This document shows, one piece after another, positions 46,010 through 56,691 of a stretch of DNA of 64,000 bases (position 1 is the first letter of the stretch; each line of letters opens with the position of its first letter). A program made the position numbers and the translations under genes. The notes beneath the pieces are model-generated. The model did no database searches, was not told the origin of the DNA, and worked only from the letters and a program-made list of their open reading frames with translations. The stretch comes from Acinetobacter courvalinii (lineage in GTDB: Bacteria > Pseudomonadota > Gammaproteobacteria > Pseudomonadales > Moraxellaceae), in NCBI RefSeq assembly GCF_014635545.1, contig NZ_BMDA01000001.1:1194739-1258738 (forward strand). Direction: 5' to 3'.

Positions 46010-48238
46010 GTGATTAATCGCCGTCAATTTTTAGCAAACACACTTAAAACAGGTTTTGGTGCTGCCGCTTTAACCACTTTTCCAGCAAGTATTCAAAAAG
46101 CTCTAGCGATTCCGGCTAACAATAAAACCGGAACGATTCAGGACGTTGAGCATGTGGTGATCCTGATGCAGGAAAATCGCTCATTCGACCATTATTTTGG
46201 CACACTGAAAGGGGTCCGGGGCTTTGCTGATCGCCTCACCATTCCATTACCGAATGGTCGTACAGTTTGGCAGCAACAACGCAGTAATGGTGCCCTGTTA
46301 ACTCCATTCCATTTAGATGGTTCCAGCAATAATGCCCAACGTGCGCCCGGCACTCACCATACTTGGGTCGATAGCCAAAAAGCCTGGGACAATGGTCGTA
46401 TGACCAACTGGCCAAGCTATAAAACGGACTATGCCATGGGTTATTTTAAGGAACAGGAAATTCCTTATCAGTTTGCCTTGGCCAATGCGTTTACGATTTG
46501 TGATGCTTACCATTGTTCCATGCATACCGGTACAGATGCCAATCGTTCGTTCCATTTGACCGGAACCAATGGTGCAGTCCCAACCAGTACCGCATTTGTG
46601 AATAATGAATGGGACTGGATTGATGGTGATCCCAAAACGGTTGATGTCGGTTATACATGGAAAACCTATGCGGAACGACTCGAAGAAGCTGGAATCAACT
46701 GGATTTGTTATCAAAATATGCCTGATGAATGGGGCGATAACATGTTAGGTGCATTCCGCACCTTTAGAAAAGCCAATATCGAGTCGGGCTATCCGGTTTC
46801 CAGTGGTGGCGCACCCAATAGTCCTTATAACAAGGCTGCACAAAAACTGCCGTACAAAGCCTATGATGCAACAACCGATAATGCCAAGAATCCACTGTAT
46901 AAAGGCATTGCCAATACCTTGCCGGGTAATACGCCTGAAGAGTTCCTGAATGCGTTTAAAAATGATATCAAAACTGGAAAATTGCCACAGGTATCTTGGA
47001 TCAATGCCCCGTCCATTTATTGTGAACATCCTGGCCCATCTAGCCCAGTACAAGGCTCCTGGTTTATTCAGGAAATCTTAGATGCATTAACAGCAGTGCC
47101 TGAAGTGTGGAGCAAAACCGTATTCCTGATCAATTTTGATGAAAATGATGGTTATTTTGATCATGTTCCCTCTCCCTCAGCACCGACATTACAAGCGGAT
47201 AACACGTATGCAGGTAAATCAACGCTAAGCCAGACCGATATGCGTCATGAATACTATGTGCATGATGCTCCACCGGGTAGTACTAGCCAACCTGAAAAAG
47301 ACAAGGGGGTGTATGGGCCAGGTCCTCGTGTTCCCCTGTTTGTGATTTCACCTTGGAGTCGTGGGGGAATTGTGAACTCTCAAGTATTTGACCATACCTC
47401 GGTATTGATGTTTCTGGAAAAACGTTTTGGTGTTAAAGAAACCAATATCAGCCCGTATCGCCGGGCCATCTGTGGTGATCTCAGTTCCGCCTTTAACTTT
47501 AAAACCCCGAATGAAGAGGTGTTACCGCAACTCAACGGCAAACAAACCAGAGAGCAAGCCGATCAACTCCGTGATGCACAACAAAAACTACCTAATGTAC
47601 CTATTCCCAGCAATTTACAATTGCCCATTCAGGTCAGCGGTATTCGTCGTTCTAAAGCACTGCCTTATGAACTACATACCAGTGCACGTTGCCTGAACGA
47701 TGGAACGGTCAAGCTACTATTTTCAAATACAGGCAGCCAAGGTGCGGTCTTTCATGTCTACGACACATTAAATTTAAATCGGGTTCCGCGCCGTTATATT
47801 GTAGAAGCAGGTAAAAGTCTGGATGATGTTTGGAATGCGCAAAAAGACAATCAGGGGCGATATGATCTGTGGGTGCTGGGCCCCAATGGCTTTCATCGAC
47901 ATTTCAAAGGTGACCTGAATCGTAATCAGGATTTACGCATCAATCCCGAGATTCGGGTTTGCTATGATATTGCCAATGGCAATGTTTATGTCGACCTGAA
48001 TAATTCAGGAACGCAGGATATTGAACTGGTGATTAGCCCTGTGGCATATCGCACTGACCCTGCCCTCAAAATCGCCGTAAAAGCAGGACAGAGCTCTACT
48101 CAACATTGGGACTTGGCTGATACCGGACACTGGTACGACTTCGCAGTAACCTGCACACAGGAAGCCAAGTTTTATCGTCGCTTTGCAGGTCGAGTCGAAA
48201 CAGGTGAAGATTCGGTCAGTGACCCTGCGATGGTTTAA
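46010..48238 (+). CDS. Phosphocholine-specific phospholipase C
   Basis: A 742-residue exported enzyme. It starts at GTG with AAGAGGAAA upstream. A Tat signal spans residues 1-34: NRRQFLAN with twin Arg, then a hydrophobic run to QKALA. The phosphoesterase domain begins VVILMQENRSFDHYFGTLKG, whose acidic and Asn residues bind the metal or phosphate, and includes NFDENDGYFDHVPSP and FDHTSVLMFLEKRFG. Two C-terminal beta domains (DUF756 type) cover about 520-735. Members hydrolyse phosphatidylcholine and sphingomyelin to give phosphocholine and act as virulence factors in Pseudomonas and Acinetobacter. Folded export through Tat is expected. Confidence 0.93.
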   Translation: MINRRQFLANTLKTGFGAAALTTFPASIQKALAIPANNKTGTIQDVEHVVILMQENRSFDHYFGTLKGVRGFADRLTIPLPNGRTVWQQQRSNGALLTPFHLDGSSNNAQRAPGTHHTWVDSQKAWDNGRMTNWPSYKTDYAMGYFKEQEIPYQFALANAFTICDAYHCSMHTGTDANRSFHLTGTNGAVPTSTAFVNNEWDWIDGDPKTVDVGYTWKTYAERLEEAGINWICYQNMPDEWGDNMLGAFRTFRKANIESGYPVSSGGAPNSPYNKAAQKLPYKAYDATTDNAKNPLYKGIANTLPGNTPEEFLNAFKNDIKTGKLPQVSWINAPSIYCEHPGPSSPVQGSWFIQEILDALTAVPEVWSKTVFLINFDENDGYFDHVPSPSAPTLQADNTYAGKSTLSQTDMRHEYYVHDAPPGSTSQPEKDKGVYGPGPRVPLFVISPWSRGGIVNSQVFDHTSVLMFLEKRFGVKETNISPYRRAICGDLSSAFNFKTPNEEVLPQLNGKQTREQADQLRDAQQKLPNVPIPSNLQLPIQVSGIRRSKALPYELHTSARCLNDGTVKLLFSNTGSQGAVFHVYDTLNLNRVPRRYIVEAGKSLDDVWNAQKDNQGRYDLWVLGPNGFHRHFKGDLNRNQDLRINPEIRVCYDIANGNVYVDLNNSGTQDIELVISPVAYRTDPALKIAVKAGQSSTQHWDLADTGHWYDFAVTCTQEAKFYRRFAGRVETGEDSVSDPAMV

Positions 48239-48263
48239 GACTTTTCCTCGAAGAATGACTGTT

Positions 48264-48295
48264 ACCTCCTCGGTTTTAGGCAAAACCGAGGAGGT
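48264..48295. terminator. Strong hairpin between phospholipase C and the next gene
   Basis: ACCTCCTCGGTTTT pairs perfectly over 14 bases with AAAACCGAGGAGGT around AGGC. It lies between converging genes and probably ends transcription from the phospholipase side, although the following T run is weak. Confidence 0.65.
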
Positions 48296-48343
48296 TTCAC
48301 TTCTGGATATCCATTATTTATAAAACTGAATACTCAACAGTCT

Positions 48344-49090
48344 TTAATTCTTATGCTGTAACTTATAGCACTCATCCAAAGCCAACTCATAATAGGCCAG
48401 ACCTTCCTGAGCAGCCAGAAAAGCCTTTTGCTGCAGTACAGGGTCTTTATCGCATAGCCGTTTAATCAGCTCCATCGCTTCATAGGGATGCAAATCATCA
48501 TAATGCGCATGCGCTCTTAACCACGCTAAAGAGCGCTTGTTGATATTGACTTCCGGATGTTGAGTGTATACCTGAATCCCTTTATACACCTGAATGGTCC
48601 AGTCGCCTGTTGCCCATTCAATCGCAAGATTGGTTGCTGCAATACTTTCAGCCAGTGTCCCCCGGAAGTTAACATCCCACAAAAAGTGATTGACTGCGTT
48701 CATGGCCACAGGTGGCTTTACTTGATTCAACATCTCAACTGTCAGACCAAAGCCCCCCGCCCAGTCCTGATACCAGTTTAAATGCCGTTCTTCCACCTTG
48801 ATATTCTGGATCAGCCAGTCTCGGGTTTCAGTTACCCCATCCAGTTCAAATGAGGTGGCCTTCGCCAATGATCCGGCCATATAGGATGGAAAATGGGCCA
48901 CCAAAGGATAAAAATTCAATAAGGCCGAACGAAAACATTCCAGACTTAATGAGCCATTGGCCATATCCGTGAATAGTGGGTGTTTGCTTACTCGCTCTTT
49001 CGCAGGTAACAGGTCATCCCAGAACTGTTGCGCCCATTCGGAGTGAGGTGTGATTTCCAGTTTTGTTCCATATTGATTCATAGCAGTCAT
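48344..49090 (-). CDS. TenA/heme-oxygenase-fold diiron-type enzyme
   Basis: A 248-residue helical protein of the TenA/PqqC/CADD group. EERHLNWY near residue 117 and HAHYDDLHPYEAM near 200 supply the Glu-x2-His and His-x3-Asp-x2-His ligands of the heme-oxygenase-like diiron oxidases. The pattern FPSYMAGSLAKAT is also typical. Reactions in this group include thiamin salvage, para-aminobenzoate formation and fatty-acid oxidation; the ligand set favours an oxidase over the thiaminase TenA. No thiamin or PQQ genes are nearby. Start at ATG 49090 or 49081. Confidence 0.8.
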   Translation of the reverse strand: MTAMNQYGTKLEITPHSEWAQQFWDDLLPAKERVSKHPLFTDMANGSLSLECFRSALLNFYPLVAHFPSYMAGSLAKATSFELDGVTETRDWLIQNIKVEERHLNWYQDWAGGFGLTVEMLNQVKPPVAMNAVNHFLWDVNFRGTLAESIAATNLAIEWATGDWTIQVYKGIQVYTQHPEVNINKRSLAWLRAHAHYDDLHPYEAMELIKRLCDKDPVLQQKAFLAAQEGLAYYELALDECYKLQHKN

Positions 49091-49387
49091 TGCGATGCAT
49101 CCTATTTCGTATGACTTAATTCAATCATTGACCATGATCGATGCTTTTTTATAAATTGTAGCTCAATACCCGCAAGATACAATCGATTGCCGTTTAATTT
49201 GTAACAGCTTTTTATTTCTTGAATCTAATTTAAGCTTGAATCATTATTTTAGGCAATGCTTATTATTTAAAAATTAATATTTTTTTATAATCTAATACAC
49301 ATTCCTTTTAAATCAGTGTAACGTAGTAAAAAAATAATCCCTATTTTGACATTTATAAGAACATTTTTGGGAGTGGTGAGAGATAAG

Positions 49388-50617
49388 ATGAAGTTGAAAG
49401 CTTCCAATATATTGGGACAAGAACAAATCGACTTGTTAATTTCTCGCGGGCTAAATTTAGTTTGGTTTCCTAAAGAATTAGAAGTGATCTATCGTGATCA
49501 GTACAGAAATGAGGCTGCGCATGAGTTCCGTTATCGCGCCCCTATTATTTTAGGTTTATATCTATTTCTAAGCTTCGGTATCTATCAGGTCCTACCGACA
49601 GACCTGCGGATCACCTGGATGGCAACCTATGGCTGGGTTGGGATCATTATTACCTTGGCATGGATGCTGTCTTTCCTGCCCATGATGAATAAATGGTTTG
49701 ATCACTATGTCTGCATTGGTTCCATGGGCGCCGTGGCCATTTCGTTTACGATCATTAACGTACTCGAGCAAGGACAAAACAACGTTCTGTTCCATGCCGC
49801 CATGATGTATGCCGTGGTGATCATCTATGGTTTCGTTGGTATGCGCTTCTATACGGCGATTATTGCCGGCTGGGTCGGCGGTTTGATCGGGATTATTGCC
49901 AGTACCTGGCTCAGTGGTGCCATCGACTGGACCTTCCTGAACCGCACCTATACCTTCAGCAGTTTTCTGGGCATGGCTCTCGCCTACGCCACCGATCGGC
50001 AACACCGTGAAAACTATCTGCAAAACTGCATGATTGAGCTCAACCGTTTAGAACTGATGCGACAGGCGCAGCAGCTTTCGATTCTGTCTCAACAGGATGC
50101 CTTAACCGGTCTGGCCAATCGCCGCTATCTGGATGAGGTGCTGGAGAATGAATGGAAACGTGCCACACGCCATGGATTACCAATCACCATCATGATGATC
50201 GATATCGATTTCTTTAAGCTCTATAACGATACGCTGGGGCATATCCAGGGTGATCAATGTTTACGGCGCATTGCGATCATGCTCGGCTCTATCGCCTCAC
50301 GTAGTGGTGATCTGGCAGCGCGTTATGGTGGAGAAGAGTTCTTGCTACTGTTTGCCATGACAGATCGCGAACAGGCACTAGTACAAGTCAAACGATTGAT
50401 GGAAATTATTAATAATATTGGGATTGCCCATCCCAAAAGTCAGGTTTCCAAATATGTGACCATCAGTGTGGGGGTTGCTACCATGATGCCGAAAATTGGA
50501 GATAGCCTGTCAGAGTTTATTGCGCAAGCGGATCATGCGTTATATATCGCGAAAAGTAATGGTCGCAATCAATATCATATTGCGTCAACTAATAATATAA
50601 TTTCCGAAACTTTATAA
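49388..50617 (+). CDS. Membrane diguanylate cyclase (GGDEF)
   Basis: About 409 residues from the ATG at 49388, preceded by GAGAGATAAG; a TTG at 49346 is possible. Six hydrophobic helices span about 45-230 and form a membrane sensor of MASE type. The GGDEF domain follows: DALTGLANRRYLDEVL, IDIDFFKLYNDTLGH, the active-site loop RYGGEEFLLLF, and a product-inhibition site RSGD five residues upstream. It would make cyclic di-GMP from two GTP and be feedback inhibited. The upstream 49091-49387 region is AT-rich with no gene. A terminator shared with aroC follows. Confidence 0.92.
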   Translation: MKLKASNILGQEQIDLLISRGLNLVWFPKELEVIYRDQYRNEAAHEFRYRAPIILGLYLFLSFGIYQVLPTDLRITWMATYGWVGIIITLAWMLSFLPMMNKWFDHYVCIGSMGAVAISFTIINVLEQGQNNVLFHAAMMYAVVIIYGFVGMRFYTAIIAGWVGGLIGIIASTWLSGAIDWTFLNRTYTFSSFLGMALAYATDRQHRENYLQNCMIELNRLELMRQAQQLSILSQQDALTGLANRRYLDEVLENEWKRATRHGLPITIMMIDIDFFKLYNDTLGHIQGDQCLRRIAIMLGSIASRSGDLAARYGGEEFLLLFAMTDREQALVQVKRLMEIINNIGIAHPKSQVSKYVTISVGVATMMPKIGDSLSEFIAQADHALYIAKSNGRNQYHIASTNNIISETL

Positions 50618-50680
50618 TGGATGTATATTATTAAATACAGGTTAAATTACTTTAATTTTAAACTGAATGATAATGAGACT

Positions 50681-50725
50681 TAAGCCACACATATAATAAA
50701 TTATTTGTGTGGCTTAATCTTTTTT
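50681..50725 (+). terminator. Terminator between the cyclase gene and aroC
   Basis: TAAGCCACACA pairs with TGTGTGGCTTA, followed by ATCTTTTTT on the plus strand. It sits between converging genes and may serve both. Confidence 0.85.
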
Positions 50726-50728
50726 ATA

Positions 50729-51820
50729 TTAAGGTTCGATGGGTTTAAAGGGAGCAACCACATCGGCATTTTGAGCACGATGTCTTAAAAAGTGATCCAT
50801 TAATACAATCGCCAGCATCGCTTCAGCAATCGGCGTTGCTCGTACACCCACACATGGATCATGACGACCCTTGGTCAATACATCGGTATTTTTACGATCA
50901 ATGGTAATGGTTTTACCTGGCGTGGTAATACTTGCAGTCGGCTTTAAAGCAATCGCAACACGGATGGTCTGTCCACTGGAAATCCCTCCCAAGATACCGC
51001 CAGCATGATTGGCAAGGAAACCGTCTGTGGTCAGCTCATCACGGGTTTCATGACCAAACTGCCCAGCAACTGCAAAACCGTCACCAATCTCAACGCCTTT
51101 AACCGCATTGATACTCATCATGGCATGGGCAATATCTGCATCTAAGCGATCAAATACAGGTTCGCCCCAACCCACAGGTACTTTTTCAGCCACGATTTCA
51201 AGTTTGGCACCACAACTGGTGCCTTGCTCACGTAAAGCGGTGACCAGCTGCTCAAAACGCGGAACGGCATCCACATCGCCACAGAAGAACGGATTATTCG
51301 GTACTTCCGCCCAATCCAGTTTTTCTGCAACTTCATTACCAATTTGGGTGACATGTCCACGAATATCAATACCAAACTTTTCAGCAAGATATTTCTTGGC
51401 AATCGCACCCGCAGCAACACGCATTGCAGTTTCACGCGCACTTGAACGACCACCACCACGATAGTCACGGAAGCCGTATTTTTGCGTATAGGTATAGTCC
51501 GCATGGCCCGGACGGAAAGTTTGGGCAATATTGCCGTAGTCTTTGGATTTCTGATCGGTGTTCCGGATTAACAAACCGATTGATGTGCCTGTAGTTTTAC
51601 CTTCAAACACACCCGAGATAATCTCGACCTGATCCGGTTCTTTTCGTTGCGTGGCAAACTTTGACGTTCCTGGTTTACGGCGATCAAGATCTTTTTGCAA
51701 ATCGGCTTCACAAAGCTCAAGACCAGGTGGCACCCCATCGACAATTGCCATCAAGCCAACACCATGTGACTCACCACAGGTTGTTACTCGAAACAGTTGC
51801 CCAATACTATTCCCTGCCAT
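50729..51820 (-). CDS. aroC: Chorismate synthase
   Basis: A 363-residue protein of normal length. The three signatures are present: [18 protein letters not shown] near residue 13, [18 protein letters not shown] at about 122 and [17 protein letters not shown] at about 320. It uses reduced FMN to convert EPSP to chorismate, the last step of the shikimate pathway. It lies 13 bases downstream of prmB, an association common in Pseudomonas and Acinetobacter. Confidence 0.98.
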   Translation of the reverse strand: MAGNSIGQLFRVTTCGESHGVGLMAIVDGVPPGLELCEADLQKDLDRRKPGTSKFATQRKEPDQVEIISGVFEGKTTGTSIGLLIRNTDQKSKDYGNIAQTFRPGHADYTYTQKYGFRDYRGGGRSSARETAMRVAAGAIAKKYLAEKFGIDIRGHVTQIGNEVAEKLDWAEVPNNPFFCGDVDAVPRFEQLVTALREQGTSCGAKLEIVAEKVPVGWGEPVFDRLDADIAHAMMSINAVKGVEIGDGFAVAGQFGHETRDELTTDGFLANHAGGILGGISSGQTIRVAIALKPTASITTPGKTITIDRKNTDVLTKGRHDPCVGVRATPIAEAMLAIVLMDHFLRHRAQNADVVAPFKPIEP

Positions 51821-51833
51821 GTTTTATCGCCTC

Positions 51834-52844
51834 TTAATTTTGAACGGATTGCTGAAATAATTCTTTATAACGACGGCATTGTTCAGCAGTTAAAGCAAAA
51901 ATACCAGAACCACCTTTCTGGAAAGTCAGCCAATGGAAGTCAACGGTGTTGAAGTTCTGGCGCATTGCCCATTCAGAATTACCCACTTCAATTACAATCA
52001 AGCCATCTTCTGTTAGATAATCTGCCGCTTGAGCGAGCATTTTACGAACTAGATCCAGACCATCCTGACCCGCAGCCAAGGCAAGCTCAGGCTCATGCAA
52101 GAACTCTTCCGGCAAATCAGCCATATCTTCGGCATCGACATATGGCGGATTGCTCACGATCAGGTCATATTGATTTTCAGCTGGAATTTTCGAGAACAAA
52201 TCTGATTCAAGTAAAGCCACCTGATATTGCTTATCATGATGCTCGGTATTAATTGAAGCCACTTCCAACGCTTCTTTGGAAATATCCGTTGCATCCACTT
52301 CGGCATCCGGATAAGCATAAGCCAAGGCAATCGCGATACAACCTGAACCCGTACACATATCCAGAATGCGTTGCGGCGTTTTTGGATTATTATTTTCAGG
52401 TAAGTTGTTTAACGCTTCCAGCATACGACCATTCTCATTGAGGCAGTATGGTGCAAAACGCTGTTCAATCAACTCGGCAATGGGTGAACGTGGAATCAGC
52501 ACGCGCTCATCGACATAAAATGGCTTATTGAAGAAATACGCCAGATTTAATAAATATGAGGTTGGAATACGGTCATTGATACGACGTTCTAATAAGCTCA
52601 GGAATTCCGCTTTTTCACTTGGTAGTAACTTCGCATCAAGAATCTCAGCATCCGCTTTCCACTCAAGTGACAATGTTTGTAGTACCAATGCAGCACTCTC
52701 GGCAAAATAGTCCTGAGTCCCTTGACCTAAGTGTGCGTCATATTGACGCATTGCGGTTACCCCAAAACGGATAAAATCTCGAATGGTTACTAGGTTTTCA
52801 GCCGCTTCTTGTAAATGTTCAGGGCTGATTGTCGGTCGCTCCAC
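51834..52844 (-). CDS. prmB: Ribosomal protein L3 glutamine methyltransferase
   Basis: A 336-residue N5-glutamine methyltransferase. Motif I is ILDMCTGSGCIAIALAYAYP, and the catalytic NPPYVD near residue 224 selects the glutamine side chain. The helical N-terminal domain (VTIRDFIRFGVTAMRQ) is that of PrmB rather than PrmC, whose start differs. It methylates L3 during ribosome assembly. It is the first gene of the prmB-aroC pair. Confidence 0.94.
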   Translation of the reverse strand: MERPTISPEHLQEAAENLVTIRDFIRFGVTAMRQYDAHLGQGTQDYFAESAALVLQTLSLEWKADAEILDAKLLPSEKAEFLSLLERRINDRIPTSYLLNLAYFFNKPFYVDERVLIPRSPIAELIEQRFAPYCLNENGRMLEALNNLPENNNPKTPQRILDMCTGSGCIAIALAYAYPDAEVDATDISKEALEVASINTEHHDKQYQVALLESDLFSKIPAENQYDLIVSNPPYVDAEDMADLPEEFLHEPELALAAGQDGLDLVRKMLAQAADYLTEDGLIVIEVGNSEWAMRQNFNTVDFHWLTFQKGGSGIFALTAEQCRRYKELFQQSVQN

Positions 52845-52911
52845 TTAGGCGTCTCCAAAAGTGCTAATTGCAAAACGCTTTATTCTAACGGGATTAAGAT
52901 TGATTTAACAA

Positions 52912-52941
52912 TAAAAAAACCGCCTCTCTACAAGAAGCGGT
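52912..52941 (-). terminator. Terminator after trpB
   Basis: On the minus strand, ACCGC and GCGGT flank a short loop and are followed by a run of seven T. It lies 30 bases after the trpB stop codon. Confidence 0.72.
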
Positions 52942-52969
52942 CTATTAACATGAGATATTCAGTCAGAAC

Positions 52970-54178
52970 TTATAGGCCTAGCTTTTCTGCCACATAGTCC
53001 GAGTCTTTATCGCCACGGCCCGAAAGATTGACCACAATCTTGATGTTCTTCTCCATTTTAGGGGCTTCACGTAAAGCCCATGCCACGGCATGTGAACTTT
53101 CCAGTGCCGGTACAATCCCTTCCACCCGTGAAAGGGTCATAAATGCATCAAGACATTCTTGATCCGTCGCCGTTTCATAGTGCACACGGCCCAGCTCTTT
53201 CAGGTAACTATGTTGTGGCCCGACACCTGGATAATCCAGTCCTGATGCAATCGAATGCACTGGTAACGGTTCACCGTGCTCATCTTCCAGTACATAACAC
53301 GCCATACCATGAATCTGCCCCGGCTTACCCAAAGTCAGTGTTGCAGAATGCTTATCGGTATCCAGACCATGACCTGCCGGCTCAACGCCCACCAGTTTGA
53401 CATCAGTTTCGTTTAAAAATGCAGTAAATGCACCAATCGCATTTGAGCCACCACCGACGCAGGCCACTACATAATCAGGATTCTGACCAAAATGCTCATT
53501 AGATTGGGTTTTAATTTCCTTGCCAATAATTGACTGGAAATCACGTACCATTTTAGGAAACGGGTGTGGACCCACTACTGAACCAATCGCATAGATATAG
53601 CTTTTCGGATCTTTTAAATATTCTTCAAAGGCACTATCGACTGCATCTTTTAAAGTGGCTGTTCCTTGAGTCACCGAAACCAGTTTTGCACCCAATATTT
53701 TCATCTTTACGACATTGGGATGCTCTTTTTCGATATCCACTTGTCCCATATGAATTTCACACGGAATACCGACCAAGGCACAAGCCGTTGCCAGCGCCAC
53801 GCCATGCTGTCCTGCACCTGTCTCGGCAATGACTTTGGTTTTACCCATATACTTGGCAAGTAAAGCTTCACCTAAGCAGTGATTGATCTTATGCGCACCG
53901 GTATGGTTTAAATCTTCACGTTTCAGATAAATCTGTGCGCCACCCAGTTGTTCAGATAAACGCTTGGCATGAAACAATGGACTTGGCCGACCGACATAGT
54001 TTTTGAATAGGTCATTCAGCTCATCCTGAAACTCGGCCGTATGGCGAATCTCTTCATAGGCCGCATTGATCTCATCCATCGCCTCTTTTAAGTGAGGTGG
54101 AATGAACTGACCGCCAAAATTTCCAAAGAAACCCGCTTCATTAGGCAATGCAACGCCATTTATTTGATGTTCCATCAT
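52970..54178 (-). CDS. trpB: Tryptophan synthase beta subunit
   Basis: A 402-residue protein of the usual length. The PLP lysine is in the segment [17 protein letters not shown], the phosphate loop is [10 protein letters not shown], and the N-terminal [12 protein letters not shown] is typical. It condenses indole with serine to make tryptophan, in complex with TrpA, which is not encoded next to it here. Two consecutive ATG codons start the gene; AGGAAT suits the second (54175). It is followed by its own terminator, so probably transcribed alone. Confidence 0.97.
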   Translation of the reverse strand: MMEHQINGVALPNEAGFFGNFGGQFIPPHLKEAMDEINAAYEEIRHTAEFQDELNDLFKNYVGRPSPLFHAKRLSEQLGGAQIYLKREDLNHTGAHKINHCLGEALLAKYMGKTKVIAETGAGQHGVALATACALVGIPCEIHMGQVDIEKEHPNVVKMKILGAKLVSVTQGTATLKDAVDSAFEEYLKDPKSYIYAIGSVVGPHPFPKMVRDFQSIIGKEIKTQSNEHFGQNPDYVVACVGGGSNAIGAFTAFLNETDVKLVGVEPAGHGLDTDKHSATLTLGKPGQIHGMACYVLEDEHGEPLPVHSIASGLDYPGVGPQHSYLKELGRVHYETATDQECLDAFMTLSRVEGIVPALESSHAVAWALREAPKMEKNIKIVVNLSGRGDKDSDYVAEKLGL

Positions 54179-54217
54179 TATTCCTGTTCTTATAAAGTTG
54201 TCGTCTTAATATAAATA

Positions 54218-55405
54218 TTAACGCGATAAGTAGCGCGTCATGTCTTCGATACCTTTCAGCGTCATCGGAAACATATGATTTTCAAAAATGTCTTTAATCC
54301 AGTGAATGGTCTGGGTGTAATGCCAATAGCCTTCCATTTCAGGATTCAACCAAGCAGTTTTATCGAAATGCTGGCGTAAACGTCTCAGCCACACTTCACC
54401 CGCTTCATCATTCATATACTCAACCGAACCACCGACCGACTTTAACTCATACGGTGCCATACTGGCATCACCCACCACAATAACGCGATAATCACGACCA
54501 TAGGTATGAAACAGATCCCAGGTATTCATACGAGTTGCACTACGGCGATGATTGTCTTTCCAGACATAGTCATACAGGCAGTTATGGAAATAGAAATATT
54601 CCAGCGTTTTAAACTCGGATTTGGCTGCACTAAACAGCTTCTCGCATTCAGCAATATAGGCATCCATCGAACCGCCGACATCAAATAGCATCAATACCTT
54701 AATACGGTTACGACGTTCAGGCACCAGTTGTACATCCAGAATGCCCTGTTTGGCGGTCTCACGGATGGTGCCATCCACATCCAGTTCTTCAGCAGCCCCT
54801 TGACGGGCAAACTTACGTAAGCGACGCAAGGCGATTTGCATCTGGCGGGTTCCCAGCACCTGATCATCATCCAGATTCTGGTATTTACGCTGTTCCCATA
54901 CTTTCACCGCCGAACGTTTACGCCCAGGTCCACCGATGCGAACACCTTCAGGATGATCACCAAAGGCGCCAAAAGGTGAAGTACCACCTGTGCCAACCAT
55001 ACGGTTGCCGCCCTGATGTTTCTTATGCTGTTCACGCAAACGCTCTTCCAGCATTTTCATCAGTTCTTCCAGAGAACCGGCTTTTTGTAATTCCGCACGT
55101 TGTTCAGGCGTCAGATGCTTTTCCAGCAGTTCAAGATCGAACCAGTCTTTCGGTAACTTGTGAACCTGTTTCAGCAATTCATCCAGATCAAAGGTTTCGA
55201 TACCATCAAAGTAATCTTTCATGGCACGATCGAACTTGTCAAAGAAGCGTTCATCTTTGACTAAAACCGTTTTCGCCAACTGATAGAACTCGTCCTGATC
55301 TGCAAACACAAGACCTGAAGCTACTGCCTGATTGAGATCAATGAGCTCACGTGTCGTGACCGGTACGCCATATTTGCGTAAGGTGTAAAACAGTCGCACA
55401 AACAT
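54218..55405 (-). CDS. VWA-domain protein, CoxE-like
   Basis: A 395-residue protein. The C-terminal half is a von Willebrand A-like domain with the metal site in LMLFDVGGSMDAYI. The N-terminal half is helical and charged, with a Gly-rich linker (HQGGNRMVGTGGTSPFG). It pairs with the MoxR ATPase encoded 12 bases upstream; such MoxR-VWA pairs act as chaperone or metal-insertion machines. Target unknown. Confidence 0.9.
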   Translation of the reverse strand: MFVRLFYTLRKYGVPVTTRELIDLNQAVASGLVFADQDEFYQLAKTVLVKDERFFDKFDRAMKDYFDGIETFDLDELLKQVHKLPKDWFDLELLEKHLTPEQRAELQKAGSLEELMKMLEERLREQHKKHQGGNRMVGTGGTSPFGAFGDHPEGVRIGGPGRKRSAVKVWEQRKYQNLDDDQVLGTRQMQIALRRLRKFARQGAAEELDVDGTIRETAKQGILDVQLVPERRNRIKVLMLFDVGGSMDAYIAECEKLFSAAKSEFKTLEYFYFHNCLYDYVWKDNHRRSATRMNTWDLFHTYGRDYRVIVVGDASMAPYELKSVGGSVEYMNDEAGEVWLRRLRQHFDKTAWLNPEMEGYWHYTQTIHWIKDIFENHMFPMTLKGIEDMTRYLSR

Positions 55406-55417
55406 TGCTCAGTACTC

Positions 55418-56269
55418 TTAACGACGTGACATAAAGGCTAAACGTTCAAGTAATTGCACATCTTGTTCATTCTTGATCAAGGCACCATATAATGGTGGAA
55501 TCGCTTTCGATTTGTCATGATTACGCAGTACATCTTCCGGCATATCATCCGCCATCAACAAGCTTAACCAGTCAATCAGCTCTGAGGTTGATGGTGGCTT
55601 CTTCAAATTCGGGATTTCACGTAATTTAAAGAACACCTGCAACGCTTCACTGACCAGTGTATTGGAGATATTCGGAAAATGGACTGCAATGATGTCGCGC
55701 ATGGTCGCTTCATCAGGGAATTCGATATAGTGGAAGAAACAACGACGCAAGAAAGCATCTGGCAATTCCTTCTCATTATTCGAGGTAATAATCACGATCG
55801 GGCGTTGTGTGGCAGTAATGGTCTCGCCTGTCTCATAGACATAAAACGACATTTTATCGAGTTCATGCAACAAGTCATTCGGGAATTCAATATCTGCCTT
55901 GTCAATTTCATCAATTAACAAGACACAACGCTCTTCGCTGGTAAATGCTTCCCACAATTTACCCGGCTTGATATAGTTTTTAATGTCATAGACACGATCA
56001 TCACCTAACTGGCTATCACGTAATCGCGACACCGCATCATACTCATACAAACCTTGCTGGGCTTTGGTGGTCGATTTGATATGCCAGGTAATCAGCTTCA
56101 AACCCAGACTGGCAGCCACTTGTTCTGCAAGCAAGGTTTTCCCTGTACCCGGCTCCCCTTTGACCAGCAATGGTTTTTGTAGGGCACGTGCAGCTTTCAC
56201 TGCAAGTTTTAAGCTATCGGTCGCGATATATTGATCTGTACCGGCGAAGTGTTGTGTATCAGCAGACAT
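55418..56269 (-). CDS. MoxR-family AAA+ ATPase
   Basis: A 283-residue AAA+ protein with Walker A KGEPGTGKTLLAEQ near 40, Walker B VLLIDEIDKAD near 115 and sensor 1 in PIVIITSNNEKELPDAFLRR, which also contains the arginine-finger region. MoxR ATPases work with a VWA partner, here the adjacent downstream gene, to activate or assemble enzymes. The gene is preceded by 35 bases to the membrane-protein gene and could be part of the same transcript. Confidence 0.93.
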   Translation of the reverse strand: MSADTQHFAGTDQYIATDSLKLAVKAARALQKPLLVKGEPGTGKTLLAEQVAASLGLKLITWHIKSTTKAQQGLYEYDAVSRLRDSQLGDDRVYDIKNYIKPGKLWEAFTSEERCVLLIDEIDKADIEFPNDLLHELDKMSFYVYETGETITATQRPIVIITSNNEKELPDAFLRRCFFHYIEFPDEATMRDIIAVHFPNISNTLVSEALQVFFKLREIPNLKKPPSTSELIDWLSLLMADDMPEDVLRNHDKSKAIPPLYGALIKNEQDVQLLERLAFMSRR

Positions 56270-56304
56270 TTAAAAACCTTATTTTTCTATATTTAACTTA
56301 GTAT

Positions 56305-56691
56305 CTAAACTGAACGTGCAGTTTTATTTGCAGTGTATTTTGACCAGCAGAAGCCAATCAGTAGCCCTGTACCAATGACAAATAAAATCAATGATAGATT
56401 TGACCAGATCAAGACATGCTCTTTGGTCAGCACACCAAAAATCAGACCAAAAATTGCAGGGGCAAGGGCTGAATTCGGACCTTCTGAAATCGTTGGCGTT
56501 GCAAGAACTGCAAAAGCCACGATCCACAGGATGCCACCAATCGGATTGGGCAGACGTGACATCAAACGATACCAGCACCACAATGCAATGAGCGTCCCCG
56601 TAACATAAACAATGATCGCGACATTTTCTTCAGGAAACTGATCCAGTACCGAGAGAATGTTCGACCAGATTGCTGTTAAAGTTTCAAGCAC
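56305..56691 (-). CDS. Small conserved membrane protein
   Basis: A 128-residue protein with four likely transmembrane helices ([45 protein letters not shown] and [18 protein letters not shown]). No recognised family or catalytic motif. It overlaps the YcgL gene by eight bases, so the two are probably co-transcribed. Confidence 0.78.
   Translation of the reverse strand: MLETLTAIWSNILSVLDQFPEENVAIIVYVTGTLIALWCWYRLMSRLPNPIGGILWIVAFAVLATPTISEGPNSALAPAIFGLIFGVLTKEHVLIWSNLSLILFVIGTGLLIGFCWSKYTANKTARSV

Noticed and set aside
49592-50023. A 143-codon minus-strand frame inside the GGDEF gene
   Set aside because: Antisense to well-supported transmembrane helices; the His/Gly/Asn-rich translation is typical of a shadow.
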